Shown here piece by piece: positions 22,983-34,702 of a stretch of DNA of 64,000 nt. The first letter of the stretch is position 1. Every line of letters begins with the position of its first letter. Both the position numbers and the translations under genes were made by a program. The DNA is taken from the NCBI GenBank assembly GCA_029204225.1, contig CM055110.1, positions 3,382,875 through 3,446,874 of the forward strand, read 5' to 3'. The DNA comes from Diphasiastrum complanatum (Eukaryota > Streptophyta > Lycopodiopsida > Lycopodiales > Lycopodiaceae). The notes beneath the pieces were generated by a model. The model was given only the letters and a program-made list of their open reading frames with translations, was not told where the DNA came from and searched no databases.

Positions 22983-23162
22983 TATCAAGGGACAGGCAGA
23001 CTCAGGAGTATACCTTGTGGGTTGTGTGCGCACTCGGCTTGATCTTCCGGGAGGATTCGACTAAAGAACCGCTCCTGGAATTTGTTGTTGGGTAGCAACA
23101 ACATCTTCCTCTAATTCATTGTCTCGAAGTGGGTTGACAATAGACACGCCTAAGCCAGAAGC

Positions 23163-23938
23163 TCAGACTGTCGTGTCAACGGCAGGTGATGAGGGTTCTT
23201 CTTGAGCAACATCCTTGTCTTTGAGGTCGACGAACTGATCCTCGATGAAGACTATATCCCAGCTATACAAGATTTGTTGGGTATCAAGATCATACAGCTT
23301 ATAAGTATTATCAGATGAAGTATATCCGATCATGATGGTCTTGAGACCTTGGAAGTCCAATTTCTTCCTCATGTCTTTTGGGATCTGCGCGTAGGCAATG
23401 CACCCAAACACTCTTAGGTTCTTCAAAGAAGGCTTAGAGCCTAGACTGTCCACACCTCGTGGGGTGTCTTGCCTGAGAGAGCCTGTTCTGGACATAAGCT
23501 GCAGTGGAGACAACTTCAGGCCGAAACCTCTTAGGCAACGATGCATGCGATAGCATACATTTGGCAGATTCAACCAAAGTACGGTTCCTCCTCTCGACTA
23601 AGCCATTAGACTGAGGACTGTAAGGAGTTATGAATTGTTGCTCAATGCCTTGGCTTTGGTAGTATTCCTTAAACTCGATAGAGATGTATTCTCCACCGTT
23701 GTTTGACCTGAGGGCCTTAATTGTTCTTCCAATCTCCTTCTCTGCATGCTCCTTAAAGATTCGGAAGCAGTTGAAGGCTTTTGATTTATTCTTTATAAAA
23801 TACACCATGGTCCTTCTGGAAAATTCATCAATAAAGGCTGTAAAATACTTGGCATCTTTCAACGAAGGATTTTTCATCGGGCCACAAATATCTGAATGTA
23901 CAAAATCTAACAATCCTCTAGCAATGTGCTGATGGCAG
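23163..23938 (-). pseudogene. C1 integrase
   Basis: Minus strand: first Asp in LDFVHSDICGPM (23,913), FIDEFSRRTMVYF, then ALRSNNGGEYIS where family members have Asp-Asn. The second catalytic Asp is thus Asn here. The Glu is in QSNGLVERRNRT. The C-terminal part with LRVFGCIAYAQIPKDMRKK is in a shifted frame at 23,573-23,163. Upstream of 23,938 the sequence switches abruptly to LTR. Confidence 0.85.
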
Positions 23939-24720
23939 AACGTTAGTGATGGAAATCACGATCGTTCTTGATTACGTAGCCAAACATTAATAAATGAAGC
24001 GCTAGAAGAATAATTTGTTGCAAATAGCAAGACAAATTATGTGTCACGAATGATTCGCGAAGAGCTAGACAGTGCTCGACTGATAATTAGTCATGAAAGA
24101 CAAGACTAAATGTTAGTCGTCTATTACTAGAAAGAGCAACTAGAAAGATCAGACAGAATGAATAATAAGCATAGCAATATTAGCACAAATCTAAACGTAG
24201 AACAAAGAACTATATCAGATTAAGTATATCAAGTATACATGTCAATTATGCGGTAGAGCACAAGACAATAGTGGATGAAACCGCGTGCCCTGCGAAGCTT
24301 ATTCAATCTGTAAAAAAATGAAACCTAATTACTGACAAAATAAAGAATCAATGCACAGAGCATCTACTATTGTCTATCTCTGATAAGCTTCTCTTCTTCG
24401 TTCTCTCTCACTTTTTTACTAATAAATACGCAAATGGTATTCAATATATACATAATGTTATAGGTGTGCAGATGAAAAAAGTACAGGGTGGATGTGTTGT
24501 CTGTAGGAGATCGTGGGTGGCTGCAGTCGTTGTCCAATCTGTTAGCGCAGCTGCATGAGCGTGAAGAGGGTGTGACGTCAGCCTTTTCTTTTCGTCTTTT
24601 CATCGCCTGTGAGAATTTGCATGTTAATATGCAGACTGCGTGACAATGCGAATAAATATGCAGCATGAATGGAGGCAAATTAAAATGGAATTTAGGTGAC
24701 TAGAGAAAATAAATCTAACA
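23939..24720 (-). repeat. 5' LTR of C1, truncated
   Basis: 782 bp matching 21,134-21,924 of the other LTR with modest divergence. The inner end, with the GA tract and 17-bp repeats, is missing. It ends TCTAACA next to TSD ATATT. Confidence 0.9.
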
Positions 24721-26112
24721 ATATTTTCACAAAAGAAATGCCATAATATTACAGGCATAAGGTTTGCATTCTACAAATTATGCCCTTTCTTGTGATTGTC
24801 ACCAAAATTTTGTTATTTCCTTTACACCCTATATTTTAAACTTCTCTCATTTACCAAGAATCTTGCCGACTAAATCCCAAATCTAAAATAAAAAAGCAAC
24901 TACAATGAGTACTTAAAAAGTCAACTTCGAGATCTGACCAAAAAAGCTCTAGGTCCTTTGGTTATTAATTTTGGCCTAGCACACCAAACTCGACTCCAAT
25001 TTGTTGAAACATTGTGATGTGACATCACTAACTACCTTGTCCTTAGAATGGTCCAACAACACTCCAATTCACCTTCTCCTCATGATAGGGTACTCTCTCT
25101 TTCCAAGAGTTGTACTTGCAAGGTACAATCTTTTTGCTCTTAAAATAGAGAAATAAGGCGGTTAAACGGCTTAAAACAAAAGAAATACTCAAAAGTTAGG
25201 GAATAGATAATTTTCTAATCCGATTCTTCGTTCTCAAACTAGAGTTTTAGGACCCAACCATTTTTGCATCGTTGGATCAAACATCTTAGCTTCGATCTAC
25301 ACTGTAGATCGCAGTCCTATCCAAATTTGAAGTTTTGATTTTAGTTGTGCACCCATTGTGACTTGTTGCCCTAGGTGTTCACTTTCTTATGCTACTTACA
25401 CATCCACTTTTCACGCATTGAGTTGTCCACAACCAAGCCCTAATTTTTCCTCTCTCTTTGTTGGCTATGGTGTTTGGATGGTTGATCTTTGGCTTGTGAC
25501 CTTTGGCTCAGTCTTGCACAAGATAAGGTCTCTCAACACTCTTGCTTGATTTCTTCACAAATTGTTTTGTAGTCGAGCAACATGCTTGGCTCAATTCATA
25601 AATTTGTTTATGGGACAAATGCAAAGCCACAAGTTTATTCTTCACTAGTACTTGGCCCACAATTGGAATGGTCACTGAACTAATAGGGTTTTTGATAAAG
25701 CCCCTCACGAGACCAATAAAAAAAAAGCACAAAAGTGATTTCTGAATCATTGCCAAACGCACTCTCTCTCTCTCTCTCTCTCTCTCAAATTTCTCCCAAT
25801 CCACGATTGTTTTTTTGTTTCCTATTCTTTTTCTTGTCTGATTTGAAAATAGTTCCCAAGAAATTGTATATCTACCAGCTTAATTAGGACATTCCTTTCA
25901 TTTCATGCATTGCTTATGAAACAATTGCACATACATCTCAACCATCAACTAGCACCTACAAATCAATGGACTTTAGACTCTAAAGATTGACATGGCTTCT
26001 TACCGGTTTACAGGCCGTTTGCCTTTTTCACCACCATCAAGAGCCGAGTTTCTATTTCTCTCTCTAAGCCAATCACATGTTAGTTGGAGATTACCATTGT
26101 AGATAGCCTTTC
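24721..26112. other. Spacer, no gene recognised
   Basis: Starts with the right TSD of C1. No coding motif on either strand. A CT run lies at 25,762-25,786. Confidence 0.5.
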
Positions 26113-26517
26113 GAGGTGGCCTCTATATGTGCCATATGGGCCACAGGACAAGATAAGTAGGACATAATTAAGGGGAACCCTCTTGTTATTGGGCTCTCTC
26201 TCTCTCTCTCAATAGCTATTTCTCTCCCTAAATTAAAAAAACCTTAAAAAATGAAAAATCCACTCTCTCGATTCCTCTTTTTATCTCTTGTCATCGCAAT
26301 TTTATACCCTATCTTTCTCTTTCTAGAAACTTTTCTTTCTAAAAGTTTCTAAAAACACGTGTTCTCTCACTTCAACTGCTTTTTAAATGCCCTTCAAAGT
26401 CATTTTAGGGTTAACATGGACCAATGAAAACTAGTTAAAGAGGTGGCCTCTATATGTGCCATATGGGCCACAGGACAAGATAAGTAGGACATAATTAAGG
26501 GGAACCCTCTTGTTATT

Positions 26518-26580
<63 letters not shown>

Positions 26581-26804
26581 AGCTAATTCTCTCCCTAAAT
26601 TAAAAAAACCTTAAAAAATGAAAAATCCACTCTCGGTTCCTCTTTTTATCTCTTGCCATCGCGATTTTATACCCTATCTTTCTCTTTCTAGAAACTTTTC
26701 TTTCTAAAAGTTTCTAAAAACACGTGTTCTCTCACTTCAACTGCTTTTTAAATGCCCTTCAAAGTCATTTTAGGGCAAACATGGACCAATGAAAACTAGT
26801 AAAA
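26113..26804. repeat. Tandem duplication of a 330-365 bp unit
   Basis: Copy A 26,113-26,439 and copy B 26,440-26,804 are nearly identical, from GAGGTGGCCTCTATATG to CAATGAAAACTAG. The main difference is the internal CT tract: 17 bp in A (26,194-26,210) and 57 bp in B (26,521-26,577). Confidence 0.95.
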
Positions 26805-26826
26805 GTGTTTTCTCCACAACAGCCTT

Positions 26827-27043
26827 CATTATTCTCTCTCACCCAACGGGGTTGGCTCAGTTGGTTGGCTTGGCATCCAAAGTTTCTTTGGTCCCAGGTT
26901 CGAGCCTCCTCTTGGAAACCAAGAAGCATTATTCTCTCTCACCCAACGGGGTTGGCTCAACTGGTTAGCTTGGCATCCAAAGTTTCTTTGGTCCCAGGTT
27001 CGAGCCTCCCCTTGAAACCAAGAAGCATTATTCTCTCTCTCAC
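26827..27043 (+). mobile_element. tRNA-derived SINE-like dimer
   Basis: Two direct copies with 100-bp period (26,827-26,926; 26,927-27,025). Each has a tRNA-like box A (TGGCTCAGTTGG at 26,853-26,864; TGGCTCAACTGG at 26,953-26,964) and box B (GGTTCGAGCC at 26,897-26,906 and 26,997-27,006), 32 bp apart, as in RNA polymerase III promoters of plant SINEs. CATTATTCTCTCTCAC occurs three times: before, between and after the copies, like duplicated target sites. The units are short (about 84 bp), so they may be SINE heads or tRNA-related fragments. Confidence 0.65.
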
Positions 27044-27070
27044 GAAAATTCAAATTCAAAAATACAAAAC

Positions 27071-27128
<58 letters not shown>
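27071..27128. repeat. (CT)n tract upstream of GDSL gene
   Basis: CT run of about 58 bp with one interruption, ending 134 bp before the chosen start codon. CT-rich stretches are common in plant 5' UTRs and core promoters. Confidence 0.9.
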
Positions 27129-27131
<3 letters not shown>

Positions 27132-27262
27132 TTTGTTTCCTTTTATCACGAACAAGTAGTGTTTACGCATTTCAATAGCTTACAGCTGATGTGCATGGTG
27201 ATGATGAGCCATTTATACCGTTGAATTCAGATCGATCGTTCATCCATCAGGAGACCAGACAG

Positions 27263-29630
27263 ATGGAGATGTTTGTGAAGAAATGCTCATGCCTTTCCAT
27301 AATATCACTCATCACTACCCTTCCAGCTCTGAGCTGCATTTGCATTTGGGCATTGATCGTGATTTTGGCTGGCTATACAGAAACAGGATACTCCATACAA
27401 CCAGACAGCAATGGCAGATGCTTTGGTTTCCTTGTTGCATTTGGTGATTCACTAACAGATACAGGGAATGCCCAGCGCATTTTTCCTTTGCAGCAAAGAC
27501 GAGCTGGAATGCATCCTTATGGACAAACATTCTTCCGCCGCCCATGTGATAGATTCTCGGATGGCCGCCTTCTCATTGATTTCATTGGTGAGAATCAAAC
27601 CCACAGACCTTATTTCAATTACCTTGCTCACCCATTTCTCAGATCAAAACAATGTGTTCCTGTCATGCACTAACGCTCTCCAGAATCAAGACATATGCTG
27701 ATGGAAGGAGTGGCACATATATTAAGCCAGGAATATTGCTGCTGGTACTTTTGAGAATGCATAGATATGAATCATGATAATTATTATGAAGGATATGTTA
27801 TCTGTTTCTACTTCTTTGGAGAATGTACAGATTCCGTTTTTTTTATTTCTTCGAGAATGCACACATATGATTTGAAGTATACGGTGTCTGTTTCTGCTTT
27901 TTCTGAGAATGGATAGATATTAAGTATGTGTTTCTAATTCTTTTAAGAACGGAAGATATATGAAGAATTAATTTTCCGTTTCTACTTCTTTTGAGAATAC
28001 AAACATAGGAAACGAGATATATATAAAAAAGATATGATATGGAGTACGCATTTTTCTGTCCTACTTTTGAGAATGGATAGATGTGATATGAAGTATGCGT
28101 TTTATGCTTCTACTTCTTTTAGCTATGGACAGATTTGATATGGAGTATGCATTTTCTGTCTCTACCTATTTGAGAATGGACAGATATGGACGTATAGAGA
28201 ATGCATTTCTGTTTAAAGTCTCTTGAGAATGGACAGATATGATATCATGAAGTATATATTATCTGTTTCTTCTTAGAAAGGGCAGACATGATAGAAAGTA
28301 TGCCATTCTTTTGTTTCTGATAGAACAGATTGGTTGTTGCAGCACAAGCTCTACAGCTTCCATTCTTGGATCCATACGTAAAGGGTGCTGGATCAAGCTT
28401 TTTGCATGGAGTAAATCTAGCTACATCGGGAGCAACGGTGACCAATGTCACCTTCTTGGTTCCATACACGCTGAAAGTGCAGCTCTACTGGTTGAAAAAA
28501 GTGAAGGCCAATATTGTTCAAAGCTTGCAAAGTCCAGGTATGTTTCTGGAGGCTAGGGCTCCATGCAGTGCATTACATAATCTTTCTCGTGTGTCTTATA
28601 TGAAGCGTAATTTGGTGATTCTCCCGTGCGCAGTCGTGCTGCAGTCGTTGCCTACTCTTGACTCCTTCAATAAGGCTTTATATGTTGTATGGATTGGTGG
28701 AAATGACTACAATGCTCAGTTTTTCATTCATGGCATGAAGATTGATGAGTTGATGAAATCTGTACGCCGGGTGATCAATACTATGTCTTCTGATCTAGAG
28801 GTCTGTAACTTTTATCTATGTACTCTGTGAGGTCTAACCATTTGCCATGGAAATGAAAGCCTCTTCCTGTATTCAATATTCAAAGCATCAAAGAAATAGA
28901 TCCTATTCATGAAGGCTGCAATTTAAGCTAAGTAGGTTTCTAAGGCTAACAGGAGTTGACCTGTTTTTTTCTCTGTTGCAACAGGTTCTCTACCAGGAGG
29001 GAGCAAGAGCCATTTTAGTTGTGAATCTGCCTCCAGTGGGTTGCACTCCTCAGTTGCTGACTTTTGTAAGAGGTCATTCTGATGAGTATGACTCGGTTGG
29101 CTGCTACAAGCCATTCAACAAAGTCCTTCAAGCCCATAACGCTCTTCTGAGGGAGCTACTAAGAAATCTGACACAGCTACATCCTGATGCAGCATTCATT
29201 TATGCTGATTACTACAGCATAGCTTATCACATACTACAACATCCTTCAAACTATGGTAAACAGCCTGCTGCAAATAAACCCAGGCACAATTCCGAGTTTC
29301 TGCATCGATTTGCGCTCTCCTTCTCAAAAAACAATCTTAACATTGACTGTCTGCACTACAGGTATGTTTGATGTATTGAACTCATGCTGTGGAGCGGGTG
29401 GGAGCTACAACTTCAATATTACTACACAGTGTGGCATGAGCATCGAATTAAATGCATCACTGCCCATCCCTGTTGCTTGTCTTAATCCAGCAATTTTCTC
29501 CAATTGGGATGGTATCCATCCAACAGAAGCACTCACTCAGATTGTGGCTGCAGCTTTCCTCGCAGGACAATACCTTGAGCCTGCAAATGCATTCAGTAAC
29601 TGCACTTTTGACATGACAGGGTTTTTGTGA
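27263..29630 (+). CDS. GDSL esterase/lipase, five exons, 408 residues
   Basis: Exons: 27263-27587, 28343-28537, 28634-28800, 28985-29255, 29362-29630. Every intron is GT-AG and all phases join to one frame of 409 codons including TGA. Start choice: the ATG at 27263 puts a hydrophobic signal peptide (residues about 11-37) at the N-terminus. An in-frame ATG at 27191 would add 24 residues before it and is less likely. SGNH-hydrolase blocks are complete: GDSLTDTGN (nucleophile Ser63), the Gly of block II in LATSGAT (about 138), GGND (195-198) and DGIHPTEA (Asp369, His372). The length is normal for the plant family of secreted esterases acting on acyl esters such as cutin, lipids or acetylated polysaccharides; the substrate cannot be told. 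The gene looks intact and is flanked by repeats. Intron 1 holds a degenerate minisatellite. Confidence 0.93.
27745..28310. repeat. Degenerate minisatellite in GDSL intron 1
   Basis: About eleven copies of a roughly 50-bp unit built on GAGAATGGACAGATATGA and TATGCATTTTCTGTTTC, with spacings of about 30-75 bp. Clear copies start near 27,753, 27,820, 27,851, 27,906, 27,993, 28,070, 28,172 and 28,226. Confidence 0.75.
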
Positions 29631-32600
29631 GTGCCACAAGAAAACTCCTACCCTGCTAATTTCTATTGTTTTGTTGCCTTGATCTCATGTTGATCTGCCA
29701 GATCTTTGCCATCTATTCCTTACTTTCAAACTTCCATTGGTGAAGCTATCTAGGAAACAAACATAAAAATATCTGAGAAATCACTAATTTGAAGGACAAA
29801 GGAATCATTACTATACTGAAGCTTGTGCACCCTCTGTCTCTTTGGCTGGTGCTGATTGATCAAACAAAATGGGTTGAGAAGTATTTTGAACAGAGTGAAA
29901 AATCAGGATACATAGCTGGTCAGATTGACAGAAAAGAGCTTGTTACAGATGTAAATGAATGCAATAGGTTCTCTTTCCTTTGGATCAAGAAAAATCTAGT
30001 TGTGGGCATGTATGATCTGCAAATTGTGTTGTCCAAAGCCCAATCACCATTCCACTTGGGAATATAAGGACTACAAACATAGATTCAATAGATTTGTATG
30101 CAACTTGATCTATAACTCTTAACAGTTCATGCCACGTTGTGTTTTTCTGATTTAGTTGTGGCCAATAGAGAGTTTTCGTTATTTCAAAGTGATCTTACTT
30201 AGGCCACTATGAACTAGATATTCGCCTATCTAAGCATATTATGGAAATTAATCACAAGTCCTCTCGTCCGGGGACACATGTACCAGAAAAGAGGATGAGG
30301 CATTATTTTCATAATATGCCACCCTGACACAAGTTAACCAGCTTAATATGTTTCATAAAAGTTTGACCTAAAAATAGGGCTAGGCACACATAATGTCATT
30401 AATTTTTAGGGTAAGGCTCTCTATTTTTAGGATTAATGGTTATACACAATCGAATTCATGTGACAAAATGAATTATGACTAGTAAGAACTAGGTAATGAA
30501 ATTCTCTAAATTACATCTGAAAAATCCATTCACTTAAGATTTGAGATGCACACAAGGGATCATTATTTCAGCCAATGACATGCCTAGGACAATTTCACCT
30601 CTTATCCAACATGACTAGTGCAAAGGGCTCATAAATCTATTTTGAGCAAGTACTTGTAGTTGTTTGAAGCAAGTTGAACCCATTGCCAAAATTTTGATAG
30701 TCCAAAATATGCGATGCATTCTGCTCACATGTAGCTTTTCAATATATGCATTGCATTCTCCTCACATGAAGCGTGGACACCCTAGAGATGCAAAAAAATT
30801 TAGAGTTGGTCTCCTCCCTATTCTAGACACTTTAGTGGGATCTCAACTTGACCCTCGCACTCTCGTAAAGAAAGCTTGAGTAGAATCAATTTGAGGTTCA
30901 CACACTTTCTTGTCAATTCTACACACAAAATGAGGTCCTACAAGCACTACCAAGATCTTCGCTTCTCCCAAAACTATGATCTTAGATTAGTAGGCCTGAA
31001 GAACCAATTTTTTGACACTTGAAACTTGGATCAAAATATAACATTTGATAATCCATTTCCAAATCTACCAATGGATTTGGGATCCTTGTGGTTTTTTCTA
31101 CACCTAGCACAAGAATTCCCATCAAAATCTAGAAACATGCTAATTTGAGATTAACTCAAAGAAACACCTTCCTCTCCACTCTTGTGCACTTCCACATTTG
31201 TGAGTGAGACACGTAAGGCTCAAAAGCAATGCTTGATCTCAAATTTTCAATGCTACCACCTGTTAGAAACTCGTCACTCCAAAACTAGCTTTTTTCAAAT
31301 AAAACTTGCTAATTTTGGACTCTACTTTGAATCAAACACCCATTCTCTTGAACAAGGCTCTGATACAATGTAAAACTCATGACATCAAGAACCTAAAATG
31401 GATCTAATCAATTCACAAGGATTGGATGCATTGCCATCATGATTTTCATTATTAAATGCAAGCTAGTATTGATGCAATCTAGATTAGCAAGCAAGAACAA
31501 TCACAAACTAAGTGTAAATGATCGAAGAGGCTTCACATGTGTGAAGTACAACCTATTGTAAGGACATCGAACAAAGATAAAAGTACTAAAAATTAACAAA
31601 AACATTGGATTCACTAGAATGCATGCAAAAGAGAGAGATAGACAAGCTTGATGCAAAATCCTCAAAATCTCTTGAAATTAATATGTTCAGATGAGCTCCA
31701 AAGAAGAGCATATACATGAAGCATGAGGCTTGGGATGATCTAACCTATTTCACACATGTGAGATAGTACATTGGTCTATCCTTTGGGCCCTCCTAAATTC
31801 TCACTCTAATGTGAAAATTGTCAACTAGTTTCGACATTTTATTTGGCAATTTTGGAAGCTAACTCTTCGGTCCCATCCACCCAGGGCCAGAGTGCTTCTC
31901 CTCTCAAGACAACTGATGCCTTCACTTTCCAGGCCAAGTAATTTGACCCATCTAACTGAAGGATTGTGCAGATCTTTGATTGAATGCTACTTGTGGATGC
32001 CATTGTAGTTTTACAATGTTTTAGGTTCCTCAGCTATTATTTATCTGGTCTTAGAAACCTTATGGGATCTGACTTTTCTATCTATATCTTTCTATGTCTA
32101 ATCTTAGAAGTGTGAGTGATTCAGCTCATCCCACTTACTAGTGAACGACTTTTCATCCTCACATTTAACATCCAGTAGTTCAGACTTGTCTATCTGTGTA
32201 ATCACTCATTTACTTGTCATTCTCTTATATATTCGTACTCCCATCCATTTTCTATATGTATATGATATAAATGTAAGTAAATGATTATAAGAACTGCTAA
32301 ACCTACCATGTCGTGGCATTTAGTTTGCTGTCAACTTCGTCCATGCTGTTAGTGTGTCGCCTTCATACTTAGTTGCTCATGGGTTGTAAAGTGTGCCAAC
32401 TTCAGGACCATGCTTTTACAATCATAGTCGTGATCATTGCCGTTGGCCTTTGATCGTCTCTCGTGATCCGTAGGAGTTGACTTGCAGTTCCATACAAACA
32501 TCTTCATTTGTTTCCTTGAAGTTGTGGTTTGTGGTATATTGCGATCTGTGGTCTGTTGGTTTTCTTTGTTGTCGTTGTCATTCGTGTAATTCATGATGTG

Positions 32601-32690
32601 GTTGCGGTAGCGGCAGTGTGGGGTTTGTTGTTCATAAGCTAACGATGCTTTGTGGGTGAAAACCTTAAGTTTCTTCAGCCAAGAGTGAAG
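29631..32690. other. Spacer downstream of the GDSL gene
   Basis: No supported gene. It includes the GDSL 3' UTR. Open frames at 29,789-30,067 and 32,349-32,696 (minus) lack motifs. A sequence on the minus strand at 31,365-31,356 (TATCAGAGCC) resembles an initiator-Met primer site, but no LTR pair was found around it. Confidence 0.45.
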
Positions 32691-32698
32691 AAACAAAA

Positions 32699-33737
32699 TG
32701 TTTCTAACTACAAAGCCTTGCTAGCTTTCAACCCTCAGCCTGACGAAGATGTTCGCGAACACAAAAATCGGAAGACACGAAGCACAAAAAGTTTCGCGAA
32801 CACGAAAGTCAAAGGAAACGAAGATGAAAGGTTCGCGAACACAAAAGTCAAAACAGACGAAGACAAATGGTTCGCGAACATGAAAGATTCACAAACGAGA
32901 ATCTTTTGCAGTCTGGCACAAGAATCTTTTGCGGTCCAGTATGAGAGAAAAGCAGATGAGCAAAACGAAACCAACGATGGAAACAAAACCAACGATGCGA
33001 CACAAAAAATGTCACAAAACCCGTTTTGCCCTCACGCTCCAAAGAGTACCAACAAAGATCACACAAGTACACAGAAGTACAGATATCTGATCTGATGGCA
33101 TAACATCAGCAGATACATTTTAGGTCATGGTTAATCTGCCACTCTTGTAATTCCCTGATTAGTTGTAGATGCTAAATCACTCTAATCTTAGATTTACATA
33201 GAGTGACCATACTTACTGGATGATACTTAACATATAGATCAACAGAGTATACATAAAGTGTAATGTAGTAGTCTGATGCAAGTAAGCAATCAAGACGAAA
33301 TATAGAATACATGTCCACTTGCATGCGAAGGCAATTTTGTCTAGGATCTGCAGATCCAACTGTCTGCTAGTAAAGCGAGACGATTGCTCATGAGAGAACT
33401 ATGTTTCTCCCATGCCAACGCACTACGTGGATTTGCATGCAGTGCTTGAAGAAATCAAAGAAAGATCAATATAGATGTTTTTCTCGTTGTGTTTGATCTC
33501 GAATGAAAATGCGTCTGTTGTTAATCGAGTGTTTGAGTTTTTCTTGTTCATTTGAATTCCACACCTTGGTTGAAACTATGTTGAATGTTGCATCAGTGCC
33601 TGACTACATTCTAGAGGACTATAGGAGTGATTTAGTTGACAGTGTCTAGCGATCGCATCTGAACTCCATTCGAGCACAAGAGAGTCGTGGTTCCTCCGCG
33701 AAAGCTTTGCGACCGATCCTGATTCATCATCCTCATC
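32699..33737 (+). repeat. Probable 5' LTR of split copia element C2
   Basis: Non-coding sequence that ends in ...CATCA just before a primer-binding site. The 3' boundary is fairly clear; the 5' boundary (a TGTTTCTAAC at 32,699) is a guess because no second LTR is in the window. Confidence 0.4.
32745..32885. repeat. 39-41 bp tandem repeat with TTCGCGAA palindrome
   Basis: Four units each carry TTCGCGAA followed by CA(C/T)(G/A)AAA: palindromes at 32,752, 32,793, 32,832 and 32,871. The same 8-mer occurs in copia C1 LTRs. The stretch is probably part of the LTR that belongs to the copia element starting at the primer site at 33,740. Confidence 0.75.
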
Positions 33738-33739
33738 AG

Positions 33740-33752
33740 TAGTATCAGAGCC
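33740..33752 (+). other. Primer-binding site, initiator tRNA-Met type
   Basis: TAGTATCAGAGCC differs by one base from the usual plant TGGTATCAGAGCC. It lies between the putative LTR and gag, as expected. Confidence 0.7.
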
Positions 33753-33921
33753 AATCATCCTGTCATATTCCAGCATAGCCAAGAAGCTAGCGGATTCAGA
33801 AGGCCAAGCATTCAAACAAACAACCATCAACAAGGGAATAGACTCCAAGAAGCAATCCATTCTTTGGATTCCCAAGGTGTATTTGGCTTCAATCAGCAGC
33901 ATGCAGATCAAGATCTGCACA

Positions 33922-34702
33922 ATACTTGATTCTTCAGGATCTAACTTTCTAGCCTGGAAAGTTAAGACATCACTGACACTCAAGGGTGAATGACTATTCC
34001 CTGGGTAGATGGCACAGAAAAAATGTCTATGACAACAGGCAAGGAGCTACACGAATGGAGGGAGAAAAATGACAAGGCAGAAGCCTTGCTATCATCTTCC
34101 ATCAAAGATAGTCTCACACTTGACCTGGCTACACTCTCCAAAGCTAAGGAGATGTGGGATGCATTACTCACCAGATTTCAAACGAAGTCAAGAAGTCAAA
34201 TCATGAGAAAAGACCTCACATCTTTCGTGAGAAAAATGAAGGATCTGTTTCTATCACTACATAACTCTAGAGTAGAGAATGCAGTAACAGTTGAGAAGCA
34301 GCTCACGTACCTGTTGAGAGCCTTACCCAGATCATTCCAGATGACAAGAACCCTGCTCACGAAAGATCCTGCCATGGACCACGAAAAGACGATTGTCGAG
34401 ATTCGAGAGGAAGTCGAGGCCAGAGAACATCTTGATCACAAAGATGGTTCTGACCAGGCCCTCTAAGGCAACAAAGGAAAATCCAAGAAGCAATTCAAGC
34501 CTAAGAAAGAGCCGAATCAGAGGCAGGATTGTGATCAACAAGCAGAGGGAACCAGCAAAGGCAACTGAAAGAGCAAAGGGAGGTCAAAACAACAAGGTGC
34601 AAACAAGAAAACTTGCGTGAGATGCAGAAGAGACGGGCATACAGTAGATACATGTTGGATCAATCCCAAGATTGAGTGTATCCATTGCCACAAGAAGAGT
34701 CA
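33922..34702 (+). pseudogene. gag: gag of copia C2, 5' part only
   Basis: The copia-type gag domain starts with the motif LDSSGSNFLAWKVK at 33,925, then a TGA at a Trp position (33,991) and a frame change. The helical capsid part (33,990-34,466) has AKEMWDALLTRFQTKSRSQ. A Lys-rich stretch with stops at 34,464 and 34,566 follows. The first zinc knuckle, CVRCRRDGHTVDTC (34,614-34,655), is a perfect CX2CX4HX4C. The second begins at 34,677 and is cut after its His codon at 34,701-34,703 by a gypsy LTR. The remainder of this knuckle appears at 46,094 on the minus strand. Confidence 0.85.

Larger units (their letters stand above)
20873..24720 (-). mobile_element. Ty1/copia element C1, internally deleted
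   Basis: Minus-strand element with perfect TSD ATATT. The left (3') LTR is 20,873-21,924, begins on the plus strand TGTTGGAG and ends TCCAACA. The right (5') LTR is 23,939-24,720, truncated. Polypurine tract on the minus strand at 21,933-21,925 (AAGAGGGGG). The internal region keeps pieces of integrase, RT and RNase H only. Gag, protease, primer site and the inner end of the 5' LTR are deleted, so integrase is fused directly to mid-LTR. A second internal deletion joins RT to RNase H near 22,140. Not autonomous. Confidence 0.92.

Noticed and set aside
26827-27025. Functional tRNA genes
   Set aside because: Boxes A and B are present, but I could not see a full acceptor stem and cloverleaf. The direct repeats with repeated flanks fit SINE-like copies better.
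27191-27262. Upstream ATG adding 24 residues to the GDSL protein
   Set aside because: It would put a charged stretch before the signal peptide; the ATG at 27,263 gives a normal secreted N-terminus. Not excluded.
31356-31365. Initiator-Met primer site of another LTR element on the minus strand
   Set aside because: Ten-base match only; no LTR pair or coding domain on either side.
32652-33095. 147-codon plus-strand frame, Lys/Asn-rich
   Set aside because: It is the translation of the TTCGCGAA tandem repeat and adjacent probable LTR sequence.
33576-33983. 135-codon minus-strand frame
   Set aside because: Lies antisense to the primer site and gag start of copia C2; no motif.
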